From: UBA9647 sp035506075
GTDB taxonomy: Bacteria > Bacteroidota > Ignavibacteria > UBA10030
DNA length: 64,000 bases
Reading direction: 5' to 3'
Assembly: GCA_035506075.1 (NCBI GenBank)
Contig: DATJQB010000290.1
Coordinates: forward strand, 1-64,000
The first letter of the stretch is position 1, and every line of letters starts with the position of its first letter. Made by a program: the position numbers and the translations under genes. Below, one piece after another: positions 35,215 to 44,391 of this stretch. Below the pieces are notes generated by a model. That model ran no database searches, was not told where the DNA came from, and saw only the letters and a list, made by a program, of their open reading frames with translations.

Positions 35215-36240
35215 ATGGGCCTTTTTTCACTTTTTTCTGCAGACATCGCTGTCGACCTCGGCACGGCCAACACCGTCATCTGGATGAAGGGAAAGGGAAT
35301 TGTCCTGAACGAGCCCTCCATCGTTGCCTTCGACCGCAACACGAAGAAGATCATCGCCATCGGACACGAAGCGCGCGAGATGCTCGGGCGCACCCATCGC
35401 GACATCCGGACCATCCGTCCCATGAAAGACGGCGTCATCGCGGATTTCGAAATAGCAGAAGGAATGCTCCGCGAGTTCATCCGGAAGACAAGCGTGGGGT
35501 GGGTGCCAAGCCGGCGTATCGTCGTCTCGGTTCCTTCGGGGATCACGGAGGTTGAAAAGCGGGCGGTGCGCGACGCGGCAGAGCATGCCGGCGCCAAGGA
35601 AGTTCATTTGCTCGCAGAGCCCATGGCATCTGCGATCGGCATCGGACTTGATGTTGACGCCCCGGTGGGCAATATGGTTGTCGATATCGGCGGCGGTACG
35701 ACGGAGATCGCCGTCATCGCCCTCTCCGGTATTGTCACGGAGGAATCGATCCGCGTGGCGGGAGACGAGAAGAACAACGCGATCATCCAGTTTTTCAAAC
35801 GCAACCACAACATCCTCATCGGCGAGCGGACGGCAGAGGCAATCAAGTGCGAGGTGGGCTCGGCAATGCCGCTGAAAGAGGAAATTACGATCCAGGTCAA
35901 AGGACGCGATCTCGTCAACGGCGTCCCGAAGACGACTGAAGTCAGCTCTGTGGAAATCCGCGAAGCGCTGAACGAACCGATCGCCCAGATTGTTGAAGCA
36001 GTGAAGGTGACGCTCGAGCGGACACCTCCCGAACTTTCGGCGGATATTCTGGACCGCGGCATCATGCTGACCGGCGGCGGTGCACTGCTCAAGGGACTTG
36101 ATGAGCGCATCCGGCTTGAAACCAATCTGCCCGTCCACGTTGCCGAGGATCCACTCACGGCGGTGGTGCGGGGCACGGGACGAGTGCTCGAAGACCTCAG
36201 GCACTTTTCGAAGGTCCTCATTAAGAGCAAGCGGTATTAG
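35215..36240 (+). CDS. mreB: Rod-shape-determining actin homologue MreB
   Basis: This 341-residue protein has normal MreB length. It starts LFSLFSADIAVDLGTANTVI, with the membrane-binding N-terminus and phosphate-1 motif. Others are PSIVAFDR, RIVVSVPSGITEVEKRAVRD, VHLLAEPMASAIG, MVVDIGGGTTEIAVIALSGI and IMLTGGGALLKGLDERI. MreB filaments organise lateral-wall synthesis with MreC, MreD, PBP2 and RodA. The gene is 36 bases after purH, has no clear ribosome site, and is followed 86 bases later by mreC. The rest of the elongasome genes are displaced by thrABC (37213-41947). Confidence 0.97.
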   Translation: MGLFSLFSADIAVDLGTANTVIWMKGKGIVLNEPSIVAFDRNTKKIIAIGHEAREMLGRTHRDIRTIRPMKDGVIADFEIAEGMLREFIRKTSVGWVPSRRIVVSVPSGITEVEKRAVRDAAEHAGAKEVHLLAEPMASAIGIGLDVDAPVGNMVVDIGGGTTEIAVIALSGIVTEESIRVAGDEKNNAIIQFFKRNHNILIGERTAEAIKCEVGSAMPLKEEITIQVKGRDLVNGVPKTTEVSSVEIREALNEPIAQIVEAVKVTLERTPPELSADILDRGIMLTGGGALLKGLDERIRLETNLPVHVAEDPLTAVVRGTGRVLEDLRHFSKVLIKSKRY

Positions 36241-36326
36241 GCGCGCTCTCCGGGCTCGCCAATTTCGTGAGCGAGCCTTCTCCCTTCCGGCGACGGCTCC
36301 TCTCCTCATAACGTTCAATCAACGGC

Positions 36327-37166
36327 ATGTTCAAACGTCTCTACAATCTCGCGCTGGTGTTCAGGGAGTATGCCGTCCTGTCCGCTCTCCTGGTGCTCTC
36401 CTTGATTCTGATGGCGCTTGGCGACAACACCCAGATTCGCCACATCCGGAGTGTTGCCACGGTGGCCTTCGGCGTTGTCGAGGAACAATTCTCCTTTATC
36501 CCGCGGTACTTCGCCCTGCGCGGCGAGAACGACATGCTGCGCCGGATGAATATTGATCTCGCTGACGAAGCGAGCCGGCTGCGCGAAGCACGACTTGAAA
36601 ACGACAGGCTTCACCGGCTCCTCGCTTTGAAGGAAACAACCCCGTACCCCGTTCTTGCCGCCAAGGTTGTCGGGAAGAACCTCACCCTGCTGCGCAATAC
36701 TCTTACACTCAATGTTGGAAAACTCGACGGCGTCCTTCCGCATATGCCCGTCGTGAGCGATGGCGGACTTGTCGGCGTCATTGCGAGCGTGAACGATCAC
36801 TACAGTGTTGTCAGAATTCTGCTCAATGCCGATTTTCGCGCGAGCGCGAAGGTCGAGCGAAGCCGCGTCGACGGCATCCTTGCCTGGGACGGCGACGATC
36901 TGCTGTTGTCCAACGTCGCAAAGACACTCGACGTTGTGGCCGGAGATACTGTGATCACGTCCGATTACAGCAGCACCTACCCCGCGAAGATCCGCATCGG
37001 CGTTGTGCGGGAAGTAAGCGAACAGCCGGGCTCGTTGTTCAAAAAAGTCTACGTTACACCGGGCGTGAATTTCGTGAAGCTTGAAGAAGTGTTCGTGGTA
37101 TCGTACCAACCTGATCCCGAGCGTCTGGAGGTGGATCAGTCCACACCGCAGAAGACCCGACGGTAG
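36327..37166 (+). CDS. mreC: Rod-shape-determining protein MreC
   Basis: This 279-residue protein has one N-terminal membrane helix (about 12-35). A heptad-rich coiled coil follows (about 65-100: ENDMLRRMNIDLADEASRLR). The MreC beta-domain has VLAAKVVGKNLTLLRNTLTL, VVSDGGLVGVIASVNDHYSV and SDYSSTYPAKIRIGVVREVS. It links cytoplasmic MreB to periplasmic wall enzymes. The tail (PDPERLEVDQSTPQKTRR) is polar. The next gene is thrA, 46 bases on, not mreD. Confidence 0.95.
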   Translation: MFKRLYNLALVFREYAVLSALLVLSLILMALGDNTQIRHIRSVATVAFGVVEEQFSFIPRYFALRGENDMLRRMNIDLADEASRLREARLENDRLHRLLALKETTPYPVLAAKVVGKNLTLLRNTLTLNVGKLDGVLPHMPVVSDGGLVGVIASVNDHYSVVRILLNADFRASAKVERSRVDGILAWDGDDLLLSNVAKTLDVVAGDTVITSDYSSTYPAKIRIGVVREVSEQPGSLFKKVYVTPGVNFVKLEEVFVVSYQPDPERLEVDQSTPQKTRR

Positions 37167-37212
37167 TTCCTCGGTACCGTCGCCGTTTCATCTCAACATT
37201 GGGGATGGTTCT

Positions 37213-39675
37213 ATGAAAGTACTCAAATTCGGCGGCTCCTCGGTCGCCGATGCAAAACGCATTCGATCTGTTGCGCATATCGTCCTGGCAGCGGCCAGGA
37301 AAGAGCGCGTGGTGGTTGTCGTCTCGGCCTTCCAGGGGGTCACCAACATGCTGCTGCAGTGCGCCCGCAGCGCTGAAAAGGGAGATCTCGCATACGAGCA
37401 GCTCTACAATCAGATCGCACACAAGCACAGGGAAGCGATCGACGCGCTGCTCGAGCGCGGCAAACGGAAGACAACAATCGATGGTGTGGACGAACTCCTC
37501 GAAGAACTCCAGAAGGTGCTCCACGGCATGTTTCTCCTCCGAGATTGTCCGCCACGCGCCCTGGACCTGACGGCAAGTTTCGGTGAGCGCCTCTCTGCCA
37601 CGATCATCGCTGCATACCTCCAACAACTCCGCCCGGCGGTGTTCGTCGACGCGCGCCAGTTTACAATTACGGACGACCAGTTCACGCATGCCGCCGTCCT
37701 GTTCGATCAAACAAACAAAAAGATCCGCGCCTATTTCAACCGGCTCGGACAGAAGAAAGGCCCGGCGCCGATTCCCGTTGTCACGGGATTTGTTGGTTCA
37801 ACAGAAGACGGGCGCACAACGACAATCGGTCGCAACGGCTCGGACTATACAGCAGCGATTCTCGGCGCAGCACTGAACGCGTCAGTCATCGAGATCTGGA
37901 CGGATGTCGACGGCATCCTGAGCGCCGACCCGCGGTCGGTGCCTTCAGCGTTCGTGCTTTCCCAAATGTCGTACGAGGAAGCCATGGAGCTTTCGTACTT
38001 CGGGGCGAAGGTCCTCCACCCCGCGACGATTGCTCCAGCTGTGGCGAAGAAGATTCCCATTGACATCAAGAACACGCTCAACCCCGGCGCACCGGGTACG
38101 CGTATCTCCGAGAAAGCTGAAAACTGGGAAGGGGTCGCGAAGGGCATTGCGTCGGTCGACAACATTGCGCTGCTCACGCTGCGCGGGCTGAGCATGGTCG
38201 GTGTCCCCGGAACGGCAGAACGCCTCTTCAGGGCCCTGGCGTCACACCGCGTCAACGTGATTCTGATTTCCCAGGCTTCATCCGAACACACGATCTGCTT
38301 TGCTGTCAGCACCTCTGATCTTGCCGCCGCCAAACGGGCGGTCGGGTCCGAATTTCACTTCGAGCTCCAGAGCAGGCTGACGAGTCTCGATATCAAGGCC
38401 GATCAGACGATCATTGCGATTGTTGGTGAGGGGATGAAGGGAACGCCCGGCGTCTCGGGCAAAGTATTCCAGGCGCTCGGCCGCAACGGGATCAACGTCT
38501 CGGCAATCGCCCAGGGTGCGTCGGAGCGCAATATCTCGTTCGTGATTCAGTATAGCCAGATGAACCGTGCGCTCAACGTCATTCACGAAGCGTTTTTCGA
38601 GAAGCACAAACATCTCGCCGTGATTCTCGTTGGCGTCGGCAATATCGGATCGACGCTTCTCCGCCAGCTTCACCAGCAACGAGCCTTTCTCCTTTCCCAG
38701 GGTTTCGATGTCAGGGTCTGTGGAATCGCGAACAGCAAGCAGTTCATCCTCGACCCTGCGGGTATCGATCTGACGGTGTGGCGCGACAAACTTCATCGCT
38801 CACACAGAACAATGTCTCTCGGAGAATTTGCCCATCAGGTTGGCCGCATGGAGTTGATCAACGCGGTGCTTGTGGATTGCACCGCAAGCTCCGATGTGGT
38901 CGAGGCCTACCCCGACTTCGTCAACGCCAATCTCCACATCATCACACCAAACAAGAAGGCAAACGTTCTGCCGTGGAGCCGCTACAGCGCTTTGCTTGAC
39001 CTCATGAAGAGCCGGCATCAGCATTTTCTCTACGAAGCCAATGTCGGTGCGGGGCTGCCCGTGATCTCCACGCTGACCGATCTTATCTCCAGCGGCGATC
39101 AGATCGTGAACGTCGAGGGCATTCTCTCGGGAACGCTGAGCTACCTGTTCAATCACTTTGACGGCACGAAACCGTTCAGTGAGTTCGTCCGCGAGGCAAA
39201 CCAGCTTGGTTTCACGGAACCCGATCCGCGCGAAGACCTTTCGGGGGGCGATGTTGCGCGCAAACTTCTCATACTTGCACGCCATCTTGGTCTGAAGCTG
39301 GACATGAGCGACATCCACGTGGAGAACCTGATCCCGCGTCCTCTCCGCTCCGGAGAATTCACCGACGCGTTCTATGCCAGGTTTGCCCGGTTTGATTCCG
39401 CCATGCAAGAGCGTTTTCAGAAGGCACACGCGCGCGGCAACGTGCTTCGGTACGTCGGAACGCTCCGCGGTACCGAGGCATCCGCAGGGCTCAAGGAGGT
39501 CCCACCGGACCACCCGTTCGCCGGCACAAGGGGAAGCGACAATATCATCGCCATTACGACACAGCGGTACGCACGCACTCCCCTTGTTGTTCAGGGCCCG
39601 GGAGCAGGCGCCGATGTGACCGCGATGGGTGTCTTTTCGGACATACTGAAGCTCCTTCACTATCTCCCGTATTGA
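37213..39675 (+). CDS. thrA: Bifunctional aspartokinase / homoserine dehydrogenase
   Basis: This 820-residue enzyme starts at the ATG with GGGGATGG upstream; 44 residues of open frame before it overlap mreC and are rejected. The aspartokinase domain (about 1-290) has KVLKFGGSSVADAKRI, TIGRNGSDYTAAILGAALNA and AMELSYFGAKVLHP. Two ACT domains (about 310-460) should bind threonine for feedback control (LLTLRGLSMVGVPGTAERLF; DQTIIAIVGEGMKGTPGVSG). The homoserine dehydrogenase Rossmann motif VGVGNIGS is at 473-480. NVGAGLPVISTLTDLISSGD and FTEPDPREDLSGGDVARKLL follow. It performs the first and third steps from aspartate to threonine and methionine. It heads thrA-thrB-thrC. Confidence 0.97.
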   Translation: MKVLKFGGSSVADAKRIRSVAHIVLAAARKERVVVVVSAFQGVTNMLLQCARSAEKGDLAYEQLYNQIAHKHREAIDALLERGKRKTTIDGVDELLEELQKVLHGMFLLRDCPPRALDLTASFGERLSATIIAAYLQQLRPAVFVDARQFTITDDQFTHAAVLFDQTNKKIRAYFNRLGQKKGPAPIPVVTGFVGSTEDGRTTTIGRNGSDYTAAILGAALNASVIEIWTDVDGILSADPRSVPSAFVLSQMSYEEAMELSYFGAKVLHPATIAPAVAKKIPIDIKNTLNPGAPGTRISEKAENWEGVAKGIASVDNIALLTLRGLSMVGVPGTAERLFRALASHRVNVILISQASSEHTICFAVSTSDLAAAKRAVGSEFHFELQSRLTSLDIKADQTIIAIVGEGMKGTPGVSGKVFQALGRNGINVSAIAQGASERNISFVIQYSQMNRALNVIHEAFFEKHKHLAVILVGVGNIGSTLLRQLHQQRAFLLSQGFDVRVCGIANSKQFILDPAGIDLTVWRDKLHRSHRTMSLGEFAHQVGRMELINAVLVDCTASSDVVEAYPDFVNANLHIITPNKKANVLPWSRYSALLDLMKSRHQHFLYEANVGAGLPVISTLTDLISSGDQIVNVEGILSGTLSYLFNHFDGTKPFSEFVREANQLGFTEPDPREDLSGGDVARKLLILARHLGLKLDMSDIHVENLIPRPLRSGEFTDAFYARFARFDSAMQERFQKAHARGNVLRYVGTLRGTEASAGLKEVPPDHPFAGTRGSDNIIAITTQRYARTPLVVQGPGAGADVTAMGVFSDILKLLHYLPY

Positions 39676-39677
39676 GA

Positions 39678-40634
39678 ATGAGCAAACTGATTCCACGATC
39701 GGTCAAGGCATTCGCGCCGGCCACGATCTCCAACCTTGGGCCGGGATTCGATGTTCTCGGCGTTGCGCTCCACAAGCCCGGCGATTTTGTTCTCGCGCGC
39801 AGGCAGGCGGAACCAGGGCTCGAGTTCTCGGTTCGTACGGCCCAGGCGCAGGTTCCCCTGGAATCGAAATCCAACGTCGCAGCGTACGTTGCGGAACAAA
39901 TTCTCGCCGAGGTGAAACCGCCGTTCGGCATTCGGATGGAACTCGAGAAGGCGATGCCGATCGGGTCCGGTCTTGGAAGCTCGGCCGCCAGCAGTGTTGC
40001 CTCCGCAATGGCGGTCAATGCGTTGCTTCCCAAGCCGCTCGAGAAGACCGATTTATTGCGCTTTGCTCTCCAGGGCGAGCTGTTCGCGTGCGGATCGCTT
40101 CATGCCGACAATGCCGCTCCTTCGCTTCTTGGAGGCGGCTGCCTGATCCGGAGCTACGACCCGGTTGATGTCATACCAATTCCTGTCGATCCATCACTCG
40201 TGTGGGTTGTCATTCACCCGCATGTTGTTGTGCTCACCAAGAAATCACGCGCAATCCTTCCGCATCAGATCCCCCTTCGTACAGCGGTGAGGCAATGGGG
40301 AAATGTTGCGGGACTTGTGCTTGGCCTTGCCGGTGGAGACAAGGAGCTCATCCGCCGGTCCGTTGAGGACGTCATCATGGAACCGCTCCGCTCGAAACTC
40401 ATTCCGGGCTTCGACGCCGTGAAGGAGTGTGCTCTTGCGGCGGGTGCCCTCGGGTGTTCCATTTCAGGTTCCGGGCCATCGGTGTTTTCGATCGCATCGT
40501 CAATGCAGTCCGCGAAGGTGATCAGCGCTGCAATGGTCCGTGCGTTTCGTCTTTCAGCCGGAGTCAGCTGCGACAGCTTCATTTCCAGAACCAATCACCA
40601 TGGTGCGCGCATCGTCTGGAGAAAAGACCGATGA
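39678..40634 (+). CDS. thrB: Homoserine kinase
   Basis: This 318-residue GHMP-family kinase phosphorylates homoserine. The N-terminus (VKAFAPATISNLGPGFDVLG) is characteristic. The ATP-binding loop is AMPIGSGLGSSAASSVASAM, and the C-terminal GHMP motif is ALGCSISGSGPSVFSIASSM. It begins 2 bases after the thrA stop; a TTG overlapping that stop is a weaker start. Its stop overlaps the thrC start in ATGA, so translation of the three genes is closely linked. Confidence 0.96.
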   Translation: MSKLIPRSVKAFAPATISNLGPGFDVLGVALHKPGDFVLARRQAEPGLEFSVRTAQAQVPLESKSNVAAYVAEQILAEVKPPFGIRMELEKAMPIGSGLGSSAASSVASAMAVNALLPKPLEKTDLLRFALQGELFACGSLHADNAAPSLLGGGCLIRSYDPVDVIPIPVDPSLVWVVIHPHVVVLTKKSRAILPHQIPLRTAVRQWGNVAGLVLGLAGGDKELIRRSVEDVIMEPLRSKLIPGFDAVKECALAAGALGCSISGSGPSVFSIASSMQSAKVISAAMVRAFRLSAGVSCDSFISRTNHHGARIVWRKDR

Positions 40635-41947
40635 GGTTTCGATCCATCCTCGGCCAGAGTCCGGTTGTCGGATTTCGCGAAGCTCTCTTCCGCGGGCTTG
40701 CACCAGACGGAAGCCTTTACATCCCGGAGTTCATCCCGGCGCTTCGGCTGTCCCTGAAATCGGCCGGAGACGCTCACCGGCTGCCGGAACTTGCCGCCGA
40801 AGTGATTTCTGAATTCGTGGACGATATTCCCCGCGAAGAAATCCGGGCGATGACCGAGCGATCGTTCAGCTTCCCCATCCCGCTTATCCGCCTCGAACAA
40901 AACCTGTTTCTCCTTGAGCTGTTTCACGGACCGACGCTTGCGTTCAAGGATGTCGGTGCGCGGTTCATGGCGCGCGCGCTTTCGTACTTCCTTGCAACGC
41001 AGGAACAGCATCTGACCATTGCCGTCGCGACCTCGGGCGACACGGGAAGCGCGGTGGCTCACGGATTCTTCAACGTCCCCAATATTTCGGTGTTTGTCTT
41101 TTACCCGTCCGGCAAGATCAGCAAGCTGCAGGAGCAGCAAATGACCACGCTCGGCGGAAACATCCATGCCATCGAAGTCGAGGGAACGTTCGACGACTGC
41201 CAGCACCTCGTCAAGCGCGCTCTTGCCGATCATGAGCTTGTCCGTCAGACCAATCTCACGACGGCCAATTCGATCAATCTCGGCCGGCTGCTTCCGCAGG
41301 TAACTTACTACGTCTGGGCGGCGCTCCTGTACAAACAGATGATGGGCGAAGCTGCGCATGCAGGTCCGGGACCGGCGATTGCCGTTCCGAGCGGTAATTT
41401 TGGGAACCTGACAGCTGCGACGTATGCGAAGCGGATGGGATCGCCGATTGCCGGCTTTCTCTCTGCGAGTAATGCAAACAACGTTGTCCCCGAGTACTTT
41501 TCCACGGGCGCATTCAATCCCCGGCCGTCGCTCCAGACGTATTCGAATGCGATGGATGTCGGCAATCCGAGCAATTTCGCCCGCCTCCTTGCGCTGTACG
41601 ACAACGATCGCGCGAACCTCCGGCGCGATATTACAGCCATGAGCATCAGTGACGAAGAGACCGTCACCGAAATGCGGCGAACGTACGACCGGTGCGGGTA
41701 CGTGCTGGATCCGCATACAGCGGTCGGTGTTGCGGCTGCGCGGCAGGGTCACTCTTCGGGGACACCGGTGTTGCCCACCATTGTCGCTGCGACAGCGCAT
41801 CCGGCGAAGTTTCCCGAGGTCGTTTTCAAAGCGCTGGGGAAATCCGTCCCTCTTCCGCCCCAGCTGGCGGAGGCGATGAGTCACACGAAGAAGAGCGTCC
41901 GGATTTCGGCAGACTATGGACGTGTACGTGAACTGCTCGGATCGTGA
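40631..41947 (+). CDS. thrC: Threonine synthase
   Basis: This 438-residue PLP enzyme converts O-phosphohomoserine to threonine. The PLP lysine is Lys106 in HGPTLAFKDVGARFM. The next motifs, IAVATSGDTGSAVAHGFFNV, LTTANSINLGRLLPQVTYYV and AVPSGNFGNLTAATYAKRMG, are those of the E. coli-type enzyme. The start is the ATG overlapping the thrB stop (ATGA). The frame extends to 40427 within thrB, which I reject. mreD follows after 76 bases with its own candidate promoter. Confidence 0.96.
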   Translation: MRFRSILGQSPVVGFREALFRGLAPDGSLYIPEFIPALRLSLKSAGDAHRLPELAAEVISEFVDDIPREEIRAMTERSFSFPIPLIRLEQNLFLLELFHGPTLAFKDVGARFMARALSYFLATQEQHLTIAVATSGDTGSAVAHGFFNVPNISVFVFYPSGKISKLQEQQMTTLGGNIHAIEVEGTFDDCQHLVKRALADHELVRQTNLTTANSINLGRLLPQVTYYVWAALLYKQMMGEAAHAGPGPAIAVPSGNFGNLTAATYAKRMGSPIAGFLSASNANNVVPEYFSTGAFNPRPSLQTYSNAMDVGNPSNFARLLALYDNDRANLRRDITAMSISDEETVTEMRRTYDRCGYVLDPHTAVGVAAARQGHSSGTPVLPTIVAATAHPAKFPEVVFKALGKSVPLPPQLAEAMSHTKKSVRISADYGRVRELLGS

Positions 41948-41967
41948 CGGATCTCACCTCCGCGAAA

Positions 41968-41996
41968 TTGATTCTCGGGGGTTTTCTCGATAGTAT
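41968..41996 (+). promoter_or_regulatory. Candidate promoter of mreD-mrdA-rodA
   Basis: TTGATT (41968-41973), 17 bases, TAGTAT (41991-41996). The -10 matches the consensus at 4 of 6 positions. It would allow the second elongasome group to be transcribed independently of thrABC. Confidence 0.4.
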
Positions 41997-42023
41997 TATG
42001 AGTCGATAGCAAAGGGTTCTCGA

Positions 42024-42521
42024 ATGGAACATTATCTTCGGTCTGCTCTGGTTGCGTTGGCGCTCCTGTTGCTCCAGACGACCTTTTTGCCGTTGGTGTC
42101 GATTGGCGGGTTTGTCCCGGATGTGTTTCTCATCTGGGTTGTGTACGTCGCCGTTCGACGCGGGCAGATCGAAGCAACGATCACGGGATTCATCGTCGGG
42201 CTGCTGCAGGATGCCGTCTCGATGCAGTTTTTCGGCTTGAGCGCTCTCACGAAGACTATTGCCGGGTTCGTCGCCGGATATTTTTTCAACGACAATAGCA
42301 CAGAGCAAACGCTGGGCTCGTACCGATTCCTGACGATTGTTCTCCTTTCATCCGTCGTCCACAATGTTATCTACTACGGAATCTTCCTTCAGGGAATCCA
42401 GGATTCGGTCGTGACAACGACGATTGAGTTCAGCGTCTTCACGGGCCTCTACACTGTTTTTGTCGGAATGTTTCCCATGTTCGCGTTTGTCCGGAAATAC
42501 AGACTCTCGCAATCCCTATGA
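42024..42521 (+). CDS. mreD: Rod-shape-determining protein MreD
   Basis: This 165-residue integral membrane protein has about five hydrophobic helices (for example SALVALALLLLQTTFLPLVS and TIEFSVFTGLYTVFVGMFPM). The VPDVFLIWVVYVAVRRGQ-like segment (here GFVPDVFLIWVVYVAVRRGQ) and the ATITGFIVGLLQDAVSMQFF segment are MreD hallmarks. Its stop overlaps the start of the PBP2 gene by 4 bases (ATGA). MreD works with MreC in the rod complex. Confidence 0.9.
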   Translation: MEHYLRSALVALALLLLQTTFLPLVSIGGFVPDVFLIWVVYVAVRRGQIEATITGFIVGLLQDAVSMQFFGLSALTKTIAGFVAGYFFNDNSTEQTLGSYRFLTIVLLSSVVHNVIYYGIFLQGIQDSVVTTTIEFSVFTGLYTVFVGMFPMFAFVRKYRLSQSL

Positions 42522-44353
42522 TCCACGACGAACAATTCGGATCGCTCGAACGGCGCAGAACGCTGACGATCTTCATCCTCGCGGTTTTTGCCCTCTTGAT
42601 GCTGCGGCTGTATCAGCTGCAGCTGTTGTATCACGTCGAGATGGACAAGAAATCCGAAGAAAACAGTGTTCGGGCACTCGTCAAGGAACCGGTCAGGGGA
42701 TACATCTACGATCGAAACGGCAAACTCATCGTGGACGTCGGCCCTTCGTATTCCGTCACACTCGTTCCGGCTGAATTCGAAAAGCGCAACATCCCGCTGC
42801 TGTCTTCCATCCTCCAGATGGAACCGCAAACGCTCGAGGAGCGCATCAACAGGGCGAAAGTATATTCCCCGTTTCTTCCGGCGCGCATCAAGCGTGATGT
42901 CGATATGCGGACGCTCGCTGCGATCGAGGAGAATATGACGACGCTCCGCGGTGTCTCCTTCCAGGTGGAATCGAAACGCGTCTACCCGACAAGCGCCCAC
43001 GCTTCGCATTTGCTCGGCTATCGACGGGAAATCTCCGATGCTCAACTCACCGAGGCAACCGAGGCGAGACCCGGAGATCTTGTCGGCGTCGCCGGCCTTG
43101 AATCGCGTTACGAACAGCTCCTGCGCGGCATCAAGGGCTTCGAATATGTATCCGTAAACTCCAAGGGACAGATCATTGGAAGCTTCGAGGATGGTAAGCG
43201 TGATCGCTCCGCGGAAGAAGGCGACGATCTGCTGTTGAGCGTCGATGTTGGTCTGCAGGCCTTTGCTGAGTCGCTTATGACGAACTACAGCGGCGCCATC
43301 GTTGCGATGGATCCCAACGACGGCGGAATTCTCGCCCTTGTCAGCAAACCGGACTACGATCCATCGATCATGAGCGGCGTGACTCCGGCGGACCTGTGGG
43401 CTGAGCTTCAGACAAGTCCGACAAAACCGCTCTTCAATCGCGCGACGCTCACACGCTATCCTCCCGGATCGACATTTAAGATGGTTCTTGCTGCAGCCGC
43501 CCTGCAGGAAGGAATTATCGACGAGAACTTTCGCATTCATTGCACCGGCGGGTTCCGTTTCGGCAACAGAACGTTTACCGATCTTCATGTGCACGGGTCC
43601 GTCAACGTTGTCGAGGCAATTCAACGGTCGTGCAACGTGTTCTTTTATCAACTGATGCTGAAGGTTGGATTTGACAAGTGGACGGAGTACGGACGGCGGT
43701 TTGGATTCGGACAATACACGAACACCGATACGGGTGAGGAGACCACCGGTTTGCTTCCTTCAACCCAGTATTATGATTCGCGTTACGGCAAGGGGAAATG
43801 GACGCAGGGCTTTCTCATCAGTCTTGCAATCGGTCAGGGAGAGGTCGGCGTGTCGCCGCTGCAGATGGCACGCTATGCCGCGGCTCTTGCGAATGGCGGA
43901 ATTGTGTACCGGCCGCATGCTGTGGAGATGGTTCGCAACAAGGAACGACATACGCTCGATCCGATTCCGCACGATTCCACACTTGTCGGTCTTTCACCCC
44001 ACGTGATGGACCTGATCAGGGACGGCATGCAGCGGGTGGTCCACGCACCGGGTGGCACCGGCGGACTTGCACGCATTCCCGGCGTCATTTCGGCCGGCAA
44101 AACAGGAACCGCCCAAAATCCGCACGGGAGAGACCATGCCTGGTATATTGGCTTCGCTCCCTTCGACCACCCGAAGATTGCGATTGCGGTGATGCTTGAG
44201 AATTCCGGGTTCGGCGGCGCAAAAGCAGCCCCGCTCGCCGGGCTTGTAATGGAGCGCTATCTTTACGGCGAGCTGATTCGCAACAAACCCAAGGCGGTGC
44301 AGGCGCAAAAATCTGTTGCCGGCGCACTTCCATCGCCCGACCAACAGCATTGA
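42518..44353 (+). CDS. mrdA: Penicillin-binding protein 2 (peptidoglycan transpeptidase)
   Basis: This 611-residue class B PBP has one N-terminal membrane helix (about 14-34). A pedestal domain follows (VRALVKEPVRGYIYDRNGKL; SYSVTLVP). The transpeptidase domain has the active-site serine at Ser318 in PPGSTFKM, the second motif SCN (IQRSCNVFFYQL) and the third KTGT (AGKTGTAQNPHGRDHAWYIG). Length and order are those of MrdA. With RodA it makes lateral cell wall under MreBCD control. It overlaps mreD by 4 bases and is followed by rodA after 38 bases. Confidence 0.96.
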   Translation: MIHDEQFGSLERRRTLTIFILAVFALLMLRLYQLQLLYHVEMDKKSEENSVRALVKEPVRGYIYDRNGKLIVDVGPSYSVTLVPAEFEKRNIPLLSSILQMEPQTLEERINRAKVYSPFLPARIKRDVDMRTLAAIEENMTTLRGVSFQVESKRVYPTSAHASHLLGYRREISDAQLTEATEARPGDLVGVAGLESRYEQLLRGIKGFEYVSVNSKGQIIGSFEDGKRDRSAEEGDDLLLSVDVGLQAFAESLMTNYSGAIVAMDPNDGGILALVSKPDYDPSIMSGVTPADLWAELQTSPTKPLFNRATLTRYPPGSTFKMVLAAAALQEGIIDENFRIHCTGGFRFGNRTFTDLHVHGSVNVVEAIQRSCNVFFYQLMLKVGFDKWTEYGRRFGFGQYTNTDTGEETTGLLPSTQYYDSRYGKGKWTQGFLISLAIGQGEVGVSPLQMARYAAALANGGIVYRPHAVEMVRNKERHTLDPIPHDSTLVGLSPHVMDLIRDGMQRVVHAPGGTGGLARIPGVISAGKTGTAQNPHGRDHAWYIGFAPFDHPKIAIAVMLENSGFGGAKAAPLAGLVMERYLYGELIRNKPKAVQAQKSVAGALPSPDQQH

Positions 44354-44391
44354 ACAATCCATAATTTCTGAAACTTTTCGAGCGTCACCCC

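Noticed and set aside
35227..36318. 363-codon minus-strand frame
   Set aside because: It is the exact antisense of mreB, with no recognisable domain.
40595..41884. 429-codon minus-strand frame
   Set aside because: Antisense of thrC, which has all expected motifs; no signal, domain or ribosome site.
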